A stretch of DNA of 64,000 nt, from NCBI RefSeq assembly GCF_900631615.1, contig NZ_LR131273.1, positions 1,736,001 to 1,800,000 of the forward strand. The letters run 5' to 3'. The position numbers were made by a program, and so were the translations under genes. Positions 8,265 to 15,412 of the stretch are shown piece after piece (the stretch's first letter is position 1; each line of letters begins with the position of its first letter). Source of the stretch: Tsukamurella paurometabola. Its GTDB lineage: Bacteria > Actinomycetota > Actinomycetes > Mycobacteriales > Mycobacteriaceae. The notes under the pieces were generated by a model that did not search any database, was not told the origin of the DNA, and worked only from the letters and a program-made list of their open reading frames with translations.

Positions 8265-8783
8265 GTGTACTTCACCGTCGACGCCGCTGCCGCCGCAGTC
8301 CACGCCGGCGACGTGCACAGCTGGGCCGATGCCAGCTGCCGCCTCGGCCGTAACGATCTGCCGGACCTGCTCCTCCGGATCGCCGGTGACGTGCGCAGGT
8401 GGGGCGAGTTCCCCGCTGCTCTCGCCGACGCCTGGTGTGGGCCGGATAGCCCCACCGACGCCCTCCCTGCTGAGGTCTGGATCGACTGGCTGCAGCAGAC
8501 CGGGTACCTCCTCAACGGCGCATCGGCACCGCGTCCGACGCAGGCGGTGACCGTCTACCGGGGCGGCAGGGATGCACGCCGCATGAGCTGGACGCCCCAC
8601 CGCGCGACCGCTGAGCTCTTCGCCTCCGGTCTCGGCGGGCGCTTCCCCGCCGGGAAGCTGTGGACCGCGACTGCACCGGCGCAGTCACAGCTCATGACGT
8701 TCGACGGTTCCGCGTACCGGGTCGGCGAGGTCGAGCTCGTCGTCGACCCCGCACTGCTCGCCGACGTGCGGGAGGTGCGTTGA
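8265..8783 (+). CDS. Putative ADP-ribosyltransferase-like protein
   Basis: 172 residues. The first 90 are helical and unrecognised. The C-terminal part has the R-S-E order of ADP-ribosyltransferases: VTVYRGG with R99, MSWTPHRATAELFA with S108-W-T110 (the STS-like strand followed by the A..FA helix), and GEVELVV with E155-V-E157 matching the ExE loop. Small proteins with this layout occur in actinophages and are thought to modify host targets. The activity is inference from the motif order. The start at ATG 8265 (MYFTVDA) follows ACGGAGACCACC. The stop overlaps the next start by one base. Confidence 0.6.
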   Translation: MYFTVDAAAAAVHAGDVHSWADASCRLGRNDLPDLLLRIAGDVRRWGEFPAALADAWCGPDSPTDALPAEVWIDWLQQTGYLLNGASAPRPTQAVTVYRGGRDARRMSWTPHRATAELFASGLGGRFPAGKLWTATAPAQSQLMTFDGSAYRVGEVELVVDPALLADVREVR

Positions 8784-9031
8784 TGCGCAACGACCGCCGC
8801 GCGTTCATGGCGCTCCTCTGCGGATGCACGGCCGTAAGCCTCGCCGGGAACGTCGCATTCGCCGTGGAGATGGCCGACAGTGCGCCGGTAACTATCGCCA
8901 TCGCGGCGATCGCACCGCTGCTCCTGCCAGTCGGCGTCCACTTCATCCCCAAGGCCGCGCACGTTCGCCACGGAGCCCGCGCGGCCGTCACCGTCGCGGT
9001 GCTTGTCGCCGCAATCGCCGCTTCGTCATGA
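8783..9031 (+). CDS. DUF2637-like membrane protein, N-terminal half of a split pair
   Basis: 82 residues starting at ATG 8783, which overlaps the previous stop (TGATG). It contains three hydrophobic stretches (ALLCGCTAVSLAGNVAFAV; IAIAAIAPLLLPVGVHFI; AVTVAVLVAAIAAS). The last stretch plus the start of the next gene (MSFASLAGLAQRHG, then YLLPVAVDVLAAAAAYAL) together spell the helix and SF..L..LA...G...LLP...D pattern of DUF2637 proteins (SpdB-like, found on actinobacterial plasmids and integrative elements). The two frames meet at an ATGA overlap, so the domain is split between two translationally coupled genes or by a -1 frameshift. Confidence 0.65.
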   Translation: MRNDRRAFMALLCGCTAVSLAGNVAFAVEMADSAPVTIAIAAIAPLLLPVGVHFIPKAAHVRHGARAAVTVAVLVAAIAASS

Positions 9032-9555
9032 GCTTCGCCAGCCTGGCCGGGCTCGCGCAACGGCACGGCCACGCTGGCTGGATCGGCTACCTGCTGCCGG
9101 TCGCGGTCGACGTTCTCGCGGCCGCCGCTGCGTACGCATTGGTCGTCGAACCAGCCACCTCTGCCACCGAGTCCGACCATGTGGCCACCGCGCCGGCCGC
9201 AGCGGCCGAACCCGTGCCCACCCCCGGCCAGGCCGACAGCTTCGGCGACGCGACCGTCGACTTCGAACTGCCTCTGACCTGGCCGGACACCGCTTCGGCC
9301 ACCGCGGCCACCACCCCGGCCGAGCCGGTCGAGGACCCGGCCGCCGCGTTCATGGCGCAGGCCCAGCAGCTGGTCCGCGATGGCGTAGTCCGCGCGGATC
9401 CGGCCAATGTGGCCACCGCCCTGGCCGCCCTGGCCAGCGGTGCGAGCCAACGCGCGGCCGCCAGTGAGTCCGGCATCCACCGCACCGGTATCTCGAAGCT
9501 CGTAGCGGCGGCCACCGAATCAAGTGATGCAGCCGAGACCGTCTCGGCCGCGTAG
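9028..9555 (+). CDS. DUF2637-like protein, C-terminal half with DNA-binding-like tail
   Basis: 175 residues from ATG 9028, overlapping the stop of the upstream gene by 4 bases. Residues 1-40 supply the second half of a DUF2637 membrane domain. A long Ala/Pro/Thr linker follows, and the last 60 residues form a helical domain (VATALAALASGASQRAAASESGIHRTGISKLVAAA) that looks like a small HTH with recognition helix GIHRTGISKLV. DUF2637 proteins commonly combine membrane helices with such a C-terminal DNA-binding tail. The likely location is the cytoplasmic membrane with the tail in the cytosol. Confidence 0.65.
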   Translation: MSFASLAGLAQRHGHAGWIGYLLPVAVDVLAAAAAYALVVEPATSATESDHVATAPAAAAEPVPTPGQADSFGDATVDFELPLTWPDTASATAATTPAEPVEDPAAAFMAQAQQLVRDGVVRADPANVATALAALASGASQRAAASESGIHRTGISKLVAAATESSDAAETVSAA

Positions 9556-9573
9556 AGAAGAAGGAGCAGTGCC

Positions 9574-10028
9574 ATGGCAAAAGTCAGCCGCGAACGCGGC
9601 GCCGCAGTCGCAGACGCAGCGCGCGAAATGTTCCTGGCGGAGAACCCGGGCGCGCCGAAGGAGATGGGCATGGCGGTGTGGGGCGAGGCCGCACAACGGG
9701 TCGGAGCGGAACTGCGAGCGCCGGTCTACCCCGGGAGGATTACGCGGCGAGGATCTGGCGGACGCCCGTGCCGCCGACGCCGTGCCTGGTCTCCACCTCC
9801 CGCGCTTTCCCCGGAGCAGGGGCAGCTCGCAGAGGGCGAAACGAACTGCCGCTGTGGCTGCGGGCTCACGGCCTGCAGCTGCAGCCGGAACTACACGGCG
9901 TCGTGCTGCGCTGGGCCCGGCTGACCAGCGGCGACTGGCTCGCGGAGGTCCAGCTCGCGATCCCGACCGGCCACGGCGCCGTGCCGATCACCACGTGGGT
10001 GTCGCAGCAGGCGGTGCGGGCGGTGTGA
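9574..10028 (+). pseudogene. Frameshifted small hypothetical gene
   Basis: Start ATG 9574 has a good ribosome site (GAAGGAGCAGTGCC), and the first 54 residues look genuine (MAKVSRERGAAVADAAREMF, then EMGMAVWGEAAQRVGAELRA). After about 9735 this frame becomes an implausible Arg/Cys-rich string ending at 9924. Plausible protein continues in the +1 frame (GEDLADARAADAVPGLHLP) and then in a third frame (RNELPLWLRAHGLQLQPELH, then VVLRWARLTSGDWLAEVQLA), ending at the stop at 10026-10028. Two frameshifts would restore one protein of about 150 residues. Decay or sequencing error are both possible; the family is not recognised. Confidence 0.5.
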
Positions 10029-10118
10029 CGGTCGATCGCGCCGTCCTCGCTGCATGTCAGCCCCGCCCGCTACGGTCGCGCCCGACAGCAACACCCCACT
10101 CACCAGGAGGAACACCCA

Positions 10119-10430
10119 ATGGCTCTCCCCACCCTCACACCCGAGCAGCGCGCCAACGCCCTCGCGAAGGCCGCCGAGGTCCGCGCCGCCCGGGCTGCGA
10201 TCAAGGCCGACCTGAAGGCCGGCAAGACGACCCTGGCCGCCGTGCTCGGCCGCGCTGACGAGCCGGCCGTCGGCAAGCTCAAGGTCTCCGCACTGCTCGA
10301 GGCCCTGCCGAAGGTCGGCAAGGTCCGCGCCGCCGAGATCATGGAGGAGCTGGAGATCGCCGAGAACCGGCGGGTCAGCGGCCTCGGTGACCGGCAGCGG
10401 GCGGGACTGCTGGAGCGCTTCGCGGCGTAG
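10119..10430 (+). CDS. Integration host factor mIHF paralogue
   Basis: 103 residues matching the actinobacterial mIHF family over its whole length: MALPTLTPEQRANALAKAAE, a Lys/Arg helix with ADLKAGKTTL, and the H2TH/DNA-binding core LKVSALLEALPKVGKVRA followed by EIAENRRVSGLGDRQR. mIHF is a nucleoid protein needed by mycobacteriophage L5 integrase to assemble the recombination complex. The host must carry its own chromosomal copy beside gmk, so this is a second, element-borne copy. It probably supports integration and excision or reshapes host DNA. Ribosome site AGGAGGAACACCCA precedes the ATG. Confidence 0.9.
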   Translation: MALPTLTPEQRANALAKAAEVRAARAAIKADLKAGKTTLAAVLGRADEPAVGKLKVSALLEALPKVGKVRAAEIMEELEIAENRRVSGLGDRQRAGLLERFAA

Positions 10431-10447
10431 GACGCGGGAACAGCAAC

Positions 10448-10481
10448 GGAGCCCGTCACCTCGAGGAAGGTGACGGGCTCC
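10448..10481. terminator. Strong bidirectional hairpin terminator
   Basis: GGAGCCCGTCACCT (10448-10461) pairs perfectly with AGGTGACGGGCTCC (10468-10481) around a 6-base loop, a 14-base-pair stem. It sits between the convergent mIHF gene and the lipoprotein gene. The right arm plus GT (GGTGACGGGCTCCGT, 10469-10483) recurs exactly at 11305-11319 in another hairpin. Confidence 0.8.
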
Positions 10482-10523
10482 GTCAGCGCTCATACGGTGA
10501 GTATCCAACGCGGTCGAGTGCGC

Positions 10524-11111
10524 TCAAGGGTTGCGGAGACATGCCGCGAGCGGCTGTCCGCCTCGCAGGTGCATGATGCCGTTGTCGGTGGCGGCGGCGG
10601 GAAGTGGGGCTGCGCAGACTTTGCCGGTCTTGAGGACCCCGAGTCGGCGGCCCGGGAACTGGTTCGAATACCGGTCGAGACTAGCGATCCCAGCTGACGT
10701 GAGCTTGACGTCAACCGTGTTCGCGCCGTCGTGGACAGTGACAGCCGCGATGTCAGTGCCAGGGACAGTGGTGCCGGCGACCAAATACGGTGTGCTGCTG
10801 GCGTCGCAGAGGATCCGCAGCGTACCTTCCGGTGAACTCCAGCTTTGCGAGGCCTGGCTAGCGCACCCGCCTGACTTCTTGGCAGTATCCAGGGCTGTCA
10901 GCGCCTCGGCGGGAACCTGTGAGAGCGCTTGGCTGCCTGCGAAAGTCGGGTCGATGATCGCGACCAGATCCGTGAATCCTGGTGTCGGAGTTCCCGACGC
11001 CACAGAATCCGGGCCACCTGCGGTGGCGCACGCCGCCAGCACACCAGCGGCGAGGAGTAGACCGCCAGTGCGATGGGTAGCGCGACGCAACGCCTGAAGT
11101 GTCCGTCTCAT
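10524..11111 (-). CDS. Secreted lipoprotein, unknown function
   Basis: 195 residues. The start at 11111 (MRRTLQALRR) is chosen over 11117 because the Shine-Dalgarno AAGGAG ends 7 bases upstream of it. A signal peptide with lipobox LAAC (GVLAACATAGG) gives a lipid-anchored cell-envelope protein. The mature part has a pair of cysteines in the first half (GGCASQ, RILCDAS) and two more near the C-terminus (KVCAAP, AACLRNP), all compatible with disulfides. I recognise no domain, though the size and style resemble the small sensor or immunity-like lipoproteins of mycolata. It is convergent with mIHF. Confidence 0.78.
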   Translation of the reverse strand: MRRTLQALRRATHRTGGLLLAAGVLAACATAGGPDSVASGTPTPGFTDLVAIIDPTFAGSQALSQVPAEALTALDTAKKSGGCASQASQSWSSPEGTLRILCDASSTPYLVAGTTVPGTDIAAVTVHDGANTVDVKLTSAGIASLDRYSNQFPGRRLGVLKTGKVCAAPLPAAATDNGIMHLRGGQPLAACLRNP

Positions 11112-11283
11112 CAGCATTCTCCTTTGAGATAGTCAGCGGTTCCGGCGCCCGACCGTTCAAGGTGTACAGCCGGGTCACGAACACCACGTACGTCATGACG
11201 AACGCCGGCTCCGTCTGCACGTGGCAACGGCGCGGTCGTCTACCTGCGCTGACGGACAGCTGCAGCAGCCAGTCAGGATAGAA

Positions 11284-11319
11284 ACGGAGCCGCGTCGCCG
11301 TGAGGGTGACGGGCTCCGT
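11284..11319. terminator. Hairpin terminator sharing its arm with the one at 10448
   Basis: ACGGAGCC (11284-11291) pairs with GGCTCCGT (11312-11319), and inner bases CGTC and GACG extend the stem with small bulges. It lies just downstream of the secreted protein whose stop is at 11333 (minus strand). The right arm is a 15-base exact copy of 10469-10483, so the two leftward secreted-protein genes end in homologous terminators. Confidence 0.65.
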
Positions 11320-11332
11320 TCCGGCTGACGGT

Positions 11333-11659
11333 CTACGCGATCCGACAGCTCTTCGTGAAGTCGGTCAGGAACTTCGCAACCGCGTCGTTCGCCCCACGTT
11401 CCTGGAAGTGCGCGTTCCAGTCCGTGCTGCCGCCCAGGATCTGCTGTGCCATCTCCGCGTTGCAGGAATCGCGAGCATCTATCGCGAGTGACGCCGCCTG
11501 GACAGAGGTCAGGCTGGGCTGCAGCTGTTGAATCTTCTCCGTGGTCGGGGTCGGCAACGGCTCCGCATTCACGGGGCTCGCCGCGACGGCACCAACGAGC
11601 AGGGACATCCCGGCGGCGATCGCAAACTTTTTCACGGTGGCAGACGCTACCTGGTTCAC
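11333..11659 (-). CDS. Small secreted protein (DUF732-like size and layout)
   Basis: 108 residues with a clear Sec signal peptide (KKFAIAAGMSLLVGAVAAS, cleavage near SPVNA|EPLP). The mature region is short and helical with two cysteines, RDSCNAEM and TKSCRIA, which could form one disulfide, as in the DUF732 proteins of mycobacteria. The family assignment is tentative. It is encoded leftward, in line with the lipoprotein downstream and the DUF2442 pair upstream. Confidence 0.72.
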   Translation of the reverse strand: MNQVASATVKKFAIAAGMSLLVGAVAASPVNAEPLPTPTTEKIQQLQPSLTSVQAASLAIDARDSCNAEMAQQILGGSTDWNAHFQERGANDAVAKFLTDFTKSCRIA

Positions 11660-11702
11660 GCTGTCGCTGCTCGCCTACCGCCTACTTCGGGTACGCCCCT
11701 CG

Positions 11703-12200
11703 TCACGGTGTGGGCCGCCGCTCAATGTCGCTGACCCCGTCGCGCGTGAACACCGCCGTGACTAACTGCCCGTGCCCCTCCGCGGTCGGCTTGGTCATCG
11801 AGTTCAACCGCCAGCCCGCAGCCTCCAGCTCCCTCATCCGAGGCAGCAACTCCGACATGTGCGGAGCCGCGAGCTCGACCCGCGCGTCCTCAACCTCCGC
11901 AGCCAGGTCATGTGACTCGTCAGGACACCACGCCATCGCGTGTGCCCACAACCCGTCCGGCGCAACGTCGTACACTAGTCCGCCGCCGAGGTCCCAGGCC
12001 AAGCAGCCGTCGATGACCGTCGCGTTCGCGAACACCACCGGGTCATCGAGCGAAACGAAATCGTGGACGCCGAAGGCGCCCGGCTGAAACACGTGCACGG
12101 CGCTGGTCCCGTCGCGGTGCGTGACGCGGACGCGGTGCGGGCCGGTGACCTGCACGGATACCACGTCGCAGTCGCTCAGGTCAGCCGGGTACTCAGTCAT
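11703..12200 (-). CDS. DUF2442-domain protein
   Basis: 165 residues. The start at ATG 12200 overlaps the upstream gene by 8 bases. The N-terminal 75 residues match DUF2442: VVSVQVTGPHRVRVTHRDGT, then FVSLDDPVVFANATVIDGCL and YDVAPDGLW, a small beta domain often encoded in toxin-antitoxin-like or orphan pairs. The C-terminal part is helical and ends in a short beta segment (GQLVTAVFTRDG). It forms an operon with the DUF4926-like gene upstream. A second DUF2442 gene with a related partner occurs at 33290-34314, so the element holds two copies of this module. Confidence 0.75.
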   Translation of the reverse strand: MTEYPADLSDCDVVSVQVTGPHRVRVTHRDGTSAVHVFQPGAFGVHDFVSLDDPVVFANATVIDGCLAWDLGGGLVYDVAPDGLWAHAMAWCPDESHDLAAEVEDARVELAAPHMSELLPRMRELEAAGWRLNSMTKPTAEGHGQLVTAVFTRDGVSDIERRPTP

Positions 12201-12672
12201 CGCGGCGCTCTTCCCGGGCCAGCAGCACGGCCTGCACCGGTTCGCCCACCAACGTGGGCGGCCCGCCTTCCATCGAGATCCAGCCGCGCGGGTCCTCGGC
12301 GGCGAGCCGCGCCGCCTCGTCAGGGTGCTCGAACCGGCCGTAGTAATACGGTCTGCCTGCGAGTTCCTGCACCGGAAAGGCGTCGCTGATCGAGGCGATC
12401 GGCGAGGGTCCACCCTCGTAGCCCTGCACCAGGACGAGGGTCTGCGGGTCCAACTCCTGCAGGGCCCGGATCAACTCGGCTGCGGTGCGGGGCGGGCGCC
12501 GACGCAGGTCCTTCGCCTCGACGGTGAGGACTGCCAGGGTCGCCTCGCCCTCCATGAACTCGACCTCGAACACGCCGCCCTCCGGGTAGACGTGCACGAT
12601 GGCGCCGAGCGTCCCCGCCGCGATGCCACCAACCTCACGGGTCAGCTCAACGACCTCAAGCTCGTCGAACAT
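12193..12672 (-). CDS. DUF4926-like domain fused to a GYEGG domain
   Basis: 159 residues. The first 56 residues match DUF4926: MFDELEVVELTREV, then GTLGAIVHVY and FEVEFMEGEATLAVLTVEA, a small SH3-like barrel found in immunity or antitoxin-like genes. The second half begins ELIRALQELDPQTLVLVQGYEGG and ends LVGEPVQAVLLARE. That half is homologous to the frameshifted gene at 33290-33581 (VLVSGHEGG ... LVGNPITAVVLSRE). The gene is coupled by overlap to the DUF2442 gene downstream. Its function is unknown; an antitoxin or immunity role is plausible but unproven. Confidence 0.72.
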   Translation of the reverse strand: MFDELEVVELTREVGGIAAGTLGAIVHVYPEGGVFEVEFMEGEATLAVLTVEAKDLRRRPPRTAAELIRALQELDPQTLVLVQGYEGGPSPIASISDAFPVQELAGRPYYYGRFEHPDEAARLAAEDPRGWISMEGGPPTLVGEPVQAVLLAREERRDD

Positions 12673-12807
12673 GCGGTTCTCCTCTGCTCAACGCGCGTCG
12701 CCCGCGGCCGGGGCGGCTGCGGGCGGGCGTTGGCATTGAGGGAGGTGGGGCATGAGGTCACGGTAGCTGGGAGGTGACGTGGGGCGAGGGGTTACTAGGC
12801 GAACTTT

Positions 12808-13749
12808 TCAGAAAGCATCCGACAGAAGTCGGCCCCACGCTGGATCCTCGCGTAGCGCGCGGATGTCCTCCTGAGCTTCGCGGAGCTGAACGTCGACGTC
12901 CGACGCTGCATCGCGCAGAATACGCATGGCACTCTCGATCGACTCACGTGTGTCACTGGTCCCCTGCCAGGCCTCCAGGTCAGGTCCGCCGCGAGCGAAC
13001 AAGTCCAAGGTCCGAAGGGTGCGTGACTCAAAATGGTCTGGGTCTGAGGGAACCGGATAGAGGATCTCGCAGCTGAGCGTGCTCTTGACGCCGCGAAGTT
13101 TCACAGACAGCTCGAATACAGTGCGCTCAAGTTTCCGCCCCGCATCGATGTCCGGCGCGTCTTCACCACCAAACCGAGGGAGAGGGCCACGCATGTTGTC
13201 AAGCTCCCACCCCAAGCGGCGCGAACAGCCCTGCAACGCGTCCGTGAACTGCCGGATACCCCGCAGGGCCGTGTCCTGCTCGAACGGAGGGTCACCCTTA
13301 AGTCGATTTCGATACTGCTGCACTGCACGACGATGACGTTCGTCCTCGGCTGCGTCGTCAACTGGATCAAGTGCAGGGTGCAGTTCGGTGTCCGCCTGAA
13401 AAGCGTCGATCACATCTCGAAGCCCCCTCATCAGAGGCGACATTCGCAATTCGGTGACCTCCGCATTGATGTTCACGATTGCCGTTGCGAGGCGCGTGCG
13501 CAGATCCGCCTCCGCCGCCCGTTCCAGCGCAGATCGAGTGACTGTGTCTATGACGACGGCCGCGACAGGCACACCGACCAAGAAGCCGAGGGCAGCGGTA
13601 CCTACGTTCATGCGGAACGGCGGATCCAGCCAGCTGGGCGGACTCAGCCAGCCCCAGACCACGCCGCAGCCGCCGAGGATCATCATCAGGACCAGACTCA
13701 CCTGTCCTCGATGGGTGTAAGAACGGAACGTGCGCCAGAACCGCAACAT
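12808..13749 (-). CDS. Membrane protein with cytosolic helical domain
   Basis: 313 residues. Two transmembrane helices lie near the N-terminus (VSLVLMMILGGCGVVWGWL, about 17-35, and VGTAALGFLVGVPVAAVVI, about 49-67). They are followed by a long charged helical region with coiled-coil character (ERAAEADLRTRLATAIVNIN, then a second helical block ending LREAQEDIRALREDP). There is no catalytic motif and I do not recognise a family. The layout resembles membrane-anchored sensors of unknown ligand. It stands alone between the DUF4926/DUF2442 pair and the resolvase. Confidence 0.75.
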   Translation of the reverse strand: MLRFWRTFRSYTHRGQVSLVLMMILGGCGVVWGWLSPPSWLDPPFRMNVGTAALGFLVGVPVAAVVIDTVTRSALERAAEADLRTRLATAIVNINAEVTELRMSPLMRGLRDVIDAFQADTELHPALDPVDDAAEDERHRRAVQQYRNRLKGDPPFEQDTALRGIRQFTDALQGCSRRLGWELDNMRGPLPRFGGEDAPDIDAGRKLERTVFELSVKLRGVKSTLSCEILYPVPSDPDHFESRTLRTLDLFARGGPDLEAWQGTSDTRESIESAMRILRDAASDVDVQLREAQEDIRALREDPAWGRLLSDAF

Positions 13750-13872
13750 GGGTTGCAGGGTATCTGCTCCGGGCGCAACTAATACGAAGTAACGCGTACG
13801 AAGCGGAGGTAGACACGGCCGTCTTCCTCCGCAGTGAGACTGCCGCTCACGCCCTCGCCCACCTCAGCCGCG

Positions 13873-14460
13873 TCACGCAGCATCGCCGACAGACGCGGTC
13901 CGTACGATCCGGTACGCCGTCGCACGGCTGATCCCGAACGCCTCTGCCGCAGCCGCGACCGGCTCGCCAGCCTGAACCAGGCGCACGAGCTGCGCGGCCT
14001 TCGCATCTGGCAGCGCCTTCGGCCGGCCGTTGCTGAGACCGCGAGCAGCTCGTGCTTCACGTGCAGCGGCCCGTCGCTCCTTGCCGTAGGCGAGCTCGAT
14101 CCCGCCGACGGCGATGAGGAGGTTCATCATCGCCTCGCCGACTGCGGTTGACGAGTCGAGACCTTCTCGCCGCGCGCGGACGACGATCTCGCGCTCGCGG
14201 AGGTCGCGGATCGTGCTCGACATCTCCGGCACGTCGCGGCCCAGTCGGTCGACCGCCGCGACGACGATGGTGTCCCCAGGGCGGGCGTGCTCGAGGAGCG
14301 CCGCGAGTTCCGGTCGCGCGGAGCCAGGCGATGCGGACGCCTTCTCGGCGCGGATCCGCTCGGCCGGCACCCCAGCGGCGAGGAGAGCATCGCGCTGCGC
14401 GTCGAGCGACTGGTGTTCGGTACTGACACGTGCGTATCCGAGAACGTAAGAATTTGTCAT
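13873..14460 (-). CDS. Serine resolvase/invertase
   Basis: 195 residues. The N-terminal catalytic domain has YARVSTEHQSLDAQRDAL with the nucleophilic serine at position 13, then RPELAALLEHARPGDTIVV, DRLGRD with the catalytic Arg, and EGLDSSTAVGEAMMNLL. The C-terminal HTH domain is KAAQLVRLVQAGEPVAAAAE plus AFGISRATAYRIVR. All parts are intact. It is divergent from a close paralogue (14715-15300), with matching upstream sequences in inverted orientation. It should resolve multimers or invert DNA at the intergenic sites. Confidence 0.9.
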   Translation of the reverse strand: MTNSYVLGYARVSTEHQSLDAQRDALLAAGVPAERIRAEKASASPGSARPELAALLEHARPGDTIVVAAVDRLGRDVPEMSSTIRDLREREIVVRARREGLDSSTAVGEAMMNLLIAVGGIELAYGKERRAAAREARAARGLSNGRPKALPDAKAAQLVRLVQAGEPVAAAAEAFGISRATAYRIVRTASVGDAA

Positions 14461-14466
14461 GCCCGC

Positions 14467-14708
14467 GGTGTATCACAAGTCGTTGACAACCGACTTCCGC
14501 GACACGATTTGTGAGACGGCTTCTGAGAACGACCGACCTGGCGGTTCGCGAACCCGAGAACCTCAGCGCGAGGCGGCGTCTCAACTAAAGTTTCGCGACA
14601 CGTCCTTGGCGACTCCACCCCCGTCGAGAACCCGCAGGAACGCCAGTCTCAGAAGCTGTCTCAGAAGATGCGTCGCAGAATTTGGTTGTCTGCGGCTTCT
14701 GATACACC
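14467..14708. promoter_or_regulatory. Inverted sites between the two resolvase genes
   Basis: Read from each resolvase gene outward, both upstream regions contain GGTTGTC, six further positions with partial identity including CTT, then TGATACACC: ending at 14467 on the minus strand and at 14708 on the plus strand. Further in, GTGAGACGGCTTCTGAGAAC at 14511 is the inverted counterpart of GTCTCAGAAGCTGTCTCAG at 14646. Two TTNCGCGACACG copies lie near 14487 and 14587. The interval therefore looks like two recombination or autoregulatory sites facing each other. Confidence 0.6.
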
Positions 14709-14714
14709 TTCCGC

Positions 14715-15300
14715 ATGAGTGAGCCCTACGTCCTCGGATATGCGCGAGTTTCCACGGAACATCAGTCCCTCGACGCGCAGCGCGACGCTCTCCTCGTCGC
14801 AGGGGTGCCGGCGGACCGGATCCGCGCCGAGAAGGCCTCCGCGTCGCCCGGCTCCCCGCCCGGAACTCGCGACGCTCCTTGAGCACGCGCGCCCCGGTGA
14901 CGTGATCGTGGTCGCCGCTGCGGATCGCCTCGGCCGCGATGTGCCTGAAATGAGCAACACCATCCGTGAGCTCCGGGAAAGGGGGATCACCGTCCGCGCC
15001 CTCCGCGAAGGCCTCGACTCCTCCACACCCGTCGGCGAGGCGATGCTGAACCTGCTCATCGCCGTCGGCGGCATCGAACTCGCCTACGGCAAGGAACGCA
15101 GAGCCGCGAGCCGCGCCGCTCGTAAGGCGCGCGGCCAGAGCATCGGCCGCCCCAAGGTCTTGACCGAGGCGAAGGCCGCTCAGCTGGTGCGCCTGGTTCA
15201 GGCCGGAGAGCCGGTGGCGATGGCGGCCGAGGCGTTTGGGATCAGCCGCGCCTCGGCGTACCGGATCGTGCGGGGAGCCTCGCGCGTGGCGTCGACCTGA
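14715..15300 (+). pseudogene. Second serine resolvase, frameshifted
   Basis: The ATG at 14715 opens MSEPYVLGYARVSTEHQSLD, nearly identical to the divergent resolvase, and continues to EKASASPGS near 14860. The paralogue has GGCTCC-GCGCGA-CCGGAACTC where this gene has GGCTCC-CCGC-CCGGAACTC, a 2-base deletion. The remaining catalytic and HTH parts (RPELATLLEHARPGDVIVV to AYRIVRGASR) continue in another frame to the stop at 15300. The protein is therefore split between two frames and probably inactive, unless this is a sequencing error. Confidence 0.8.
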
Positions 15301-15412
15301 AACGCGTCCGTTTACGTCCACCCGCCGAACTTGTTGAGCGCGGGACCCAACTACGTGCCAGCGGTGACGAACCAAGCAACTGCGCGGCGAGGCGGCCACG
15401 CCGTCATACTGG

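Noticed and set aside
9028-9031. Programmed frameshift as the firm explanation of the split DUF2637 gene
   Set aside because: No convincing slippery heptamer at the overlap; simple translational coupling is sufficient, so it is left as an open alternative.
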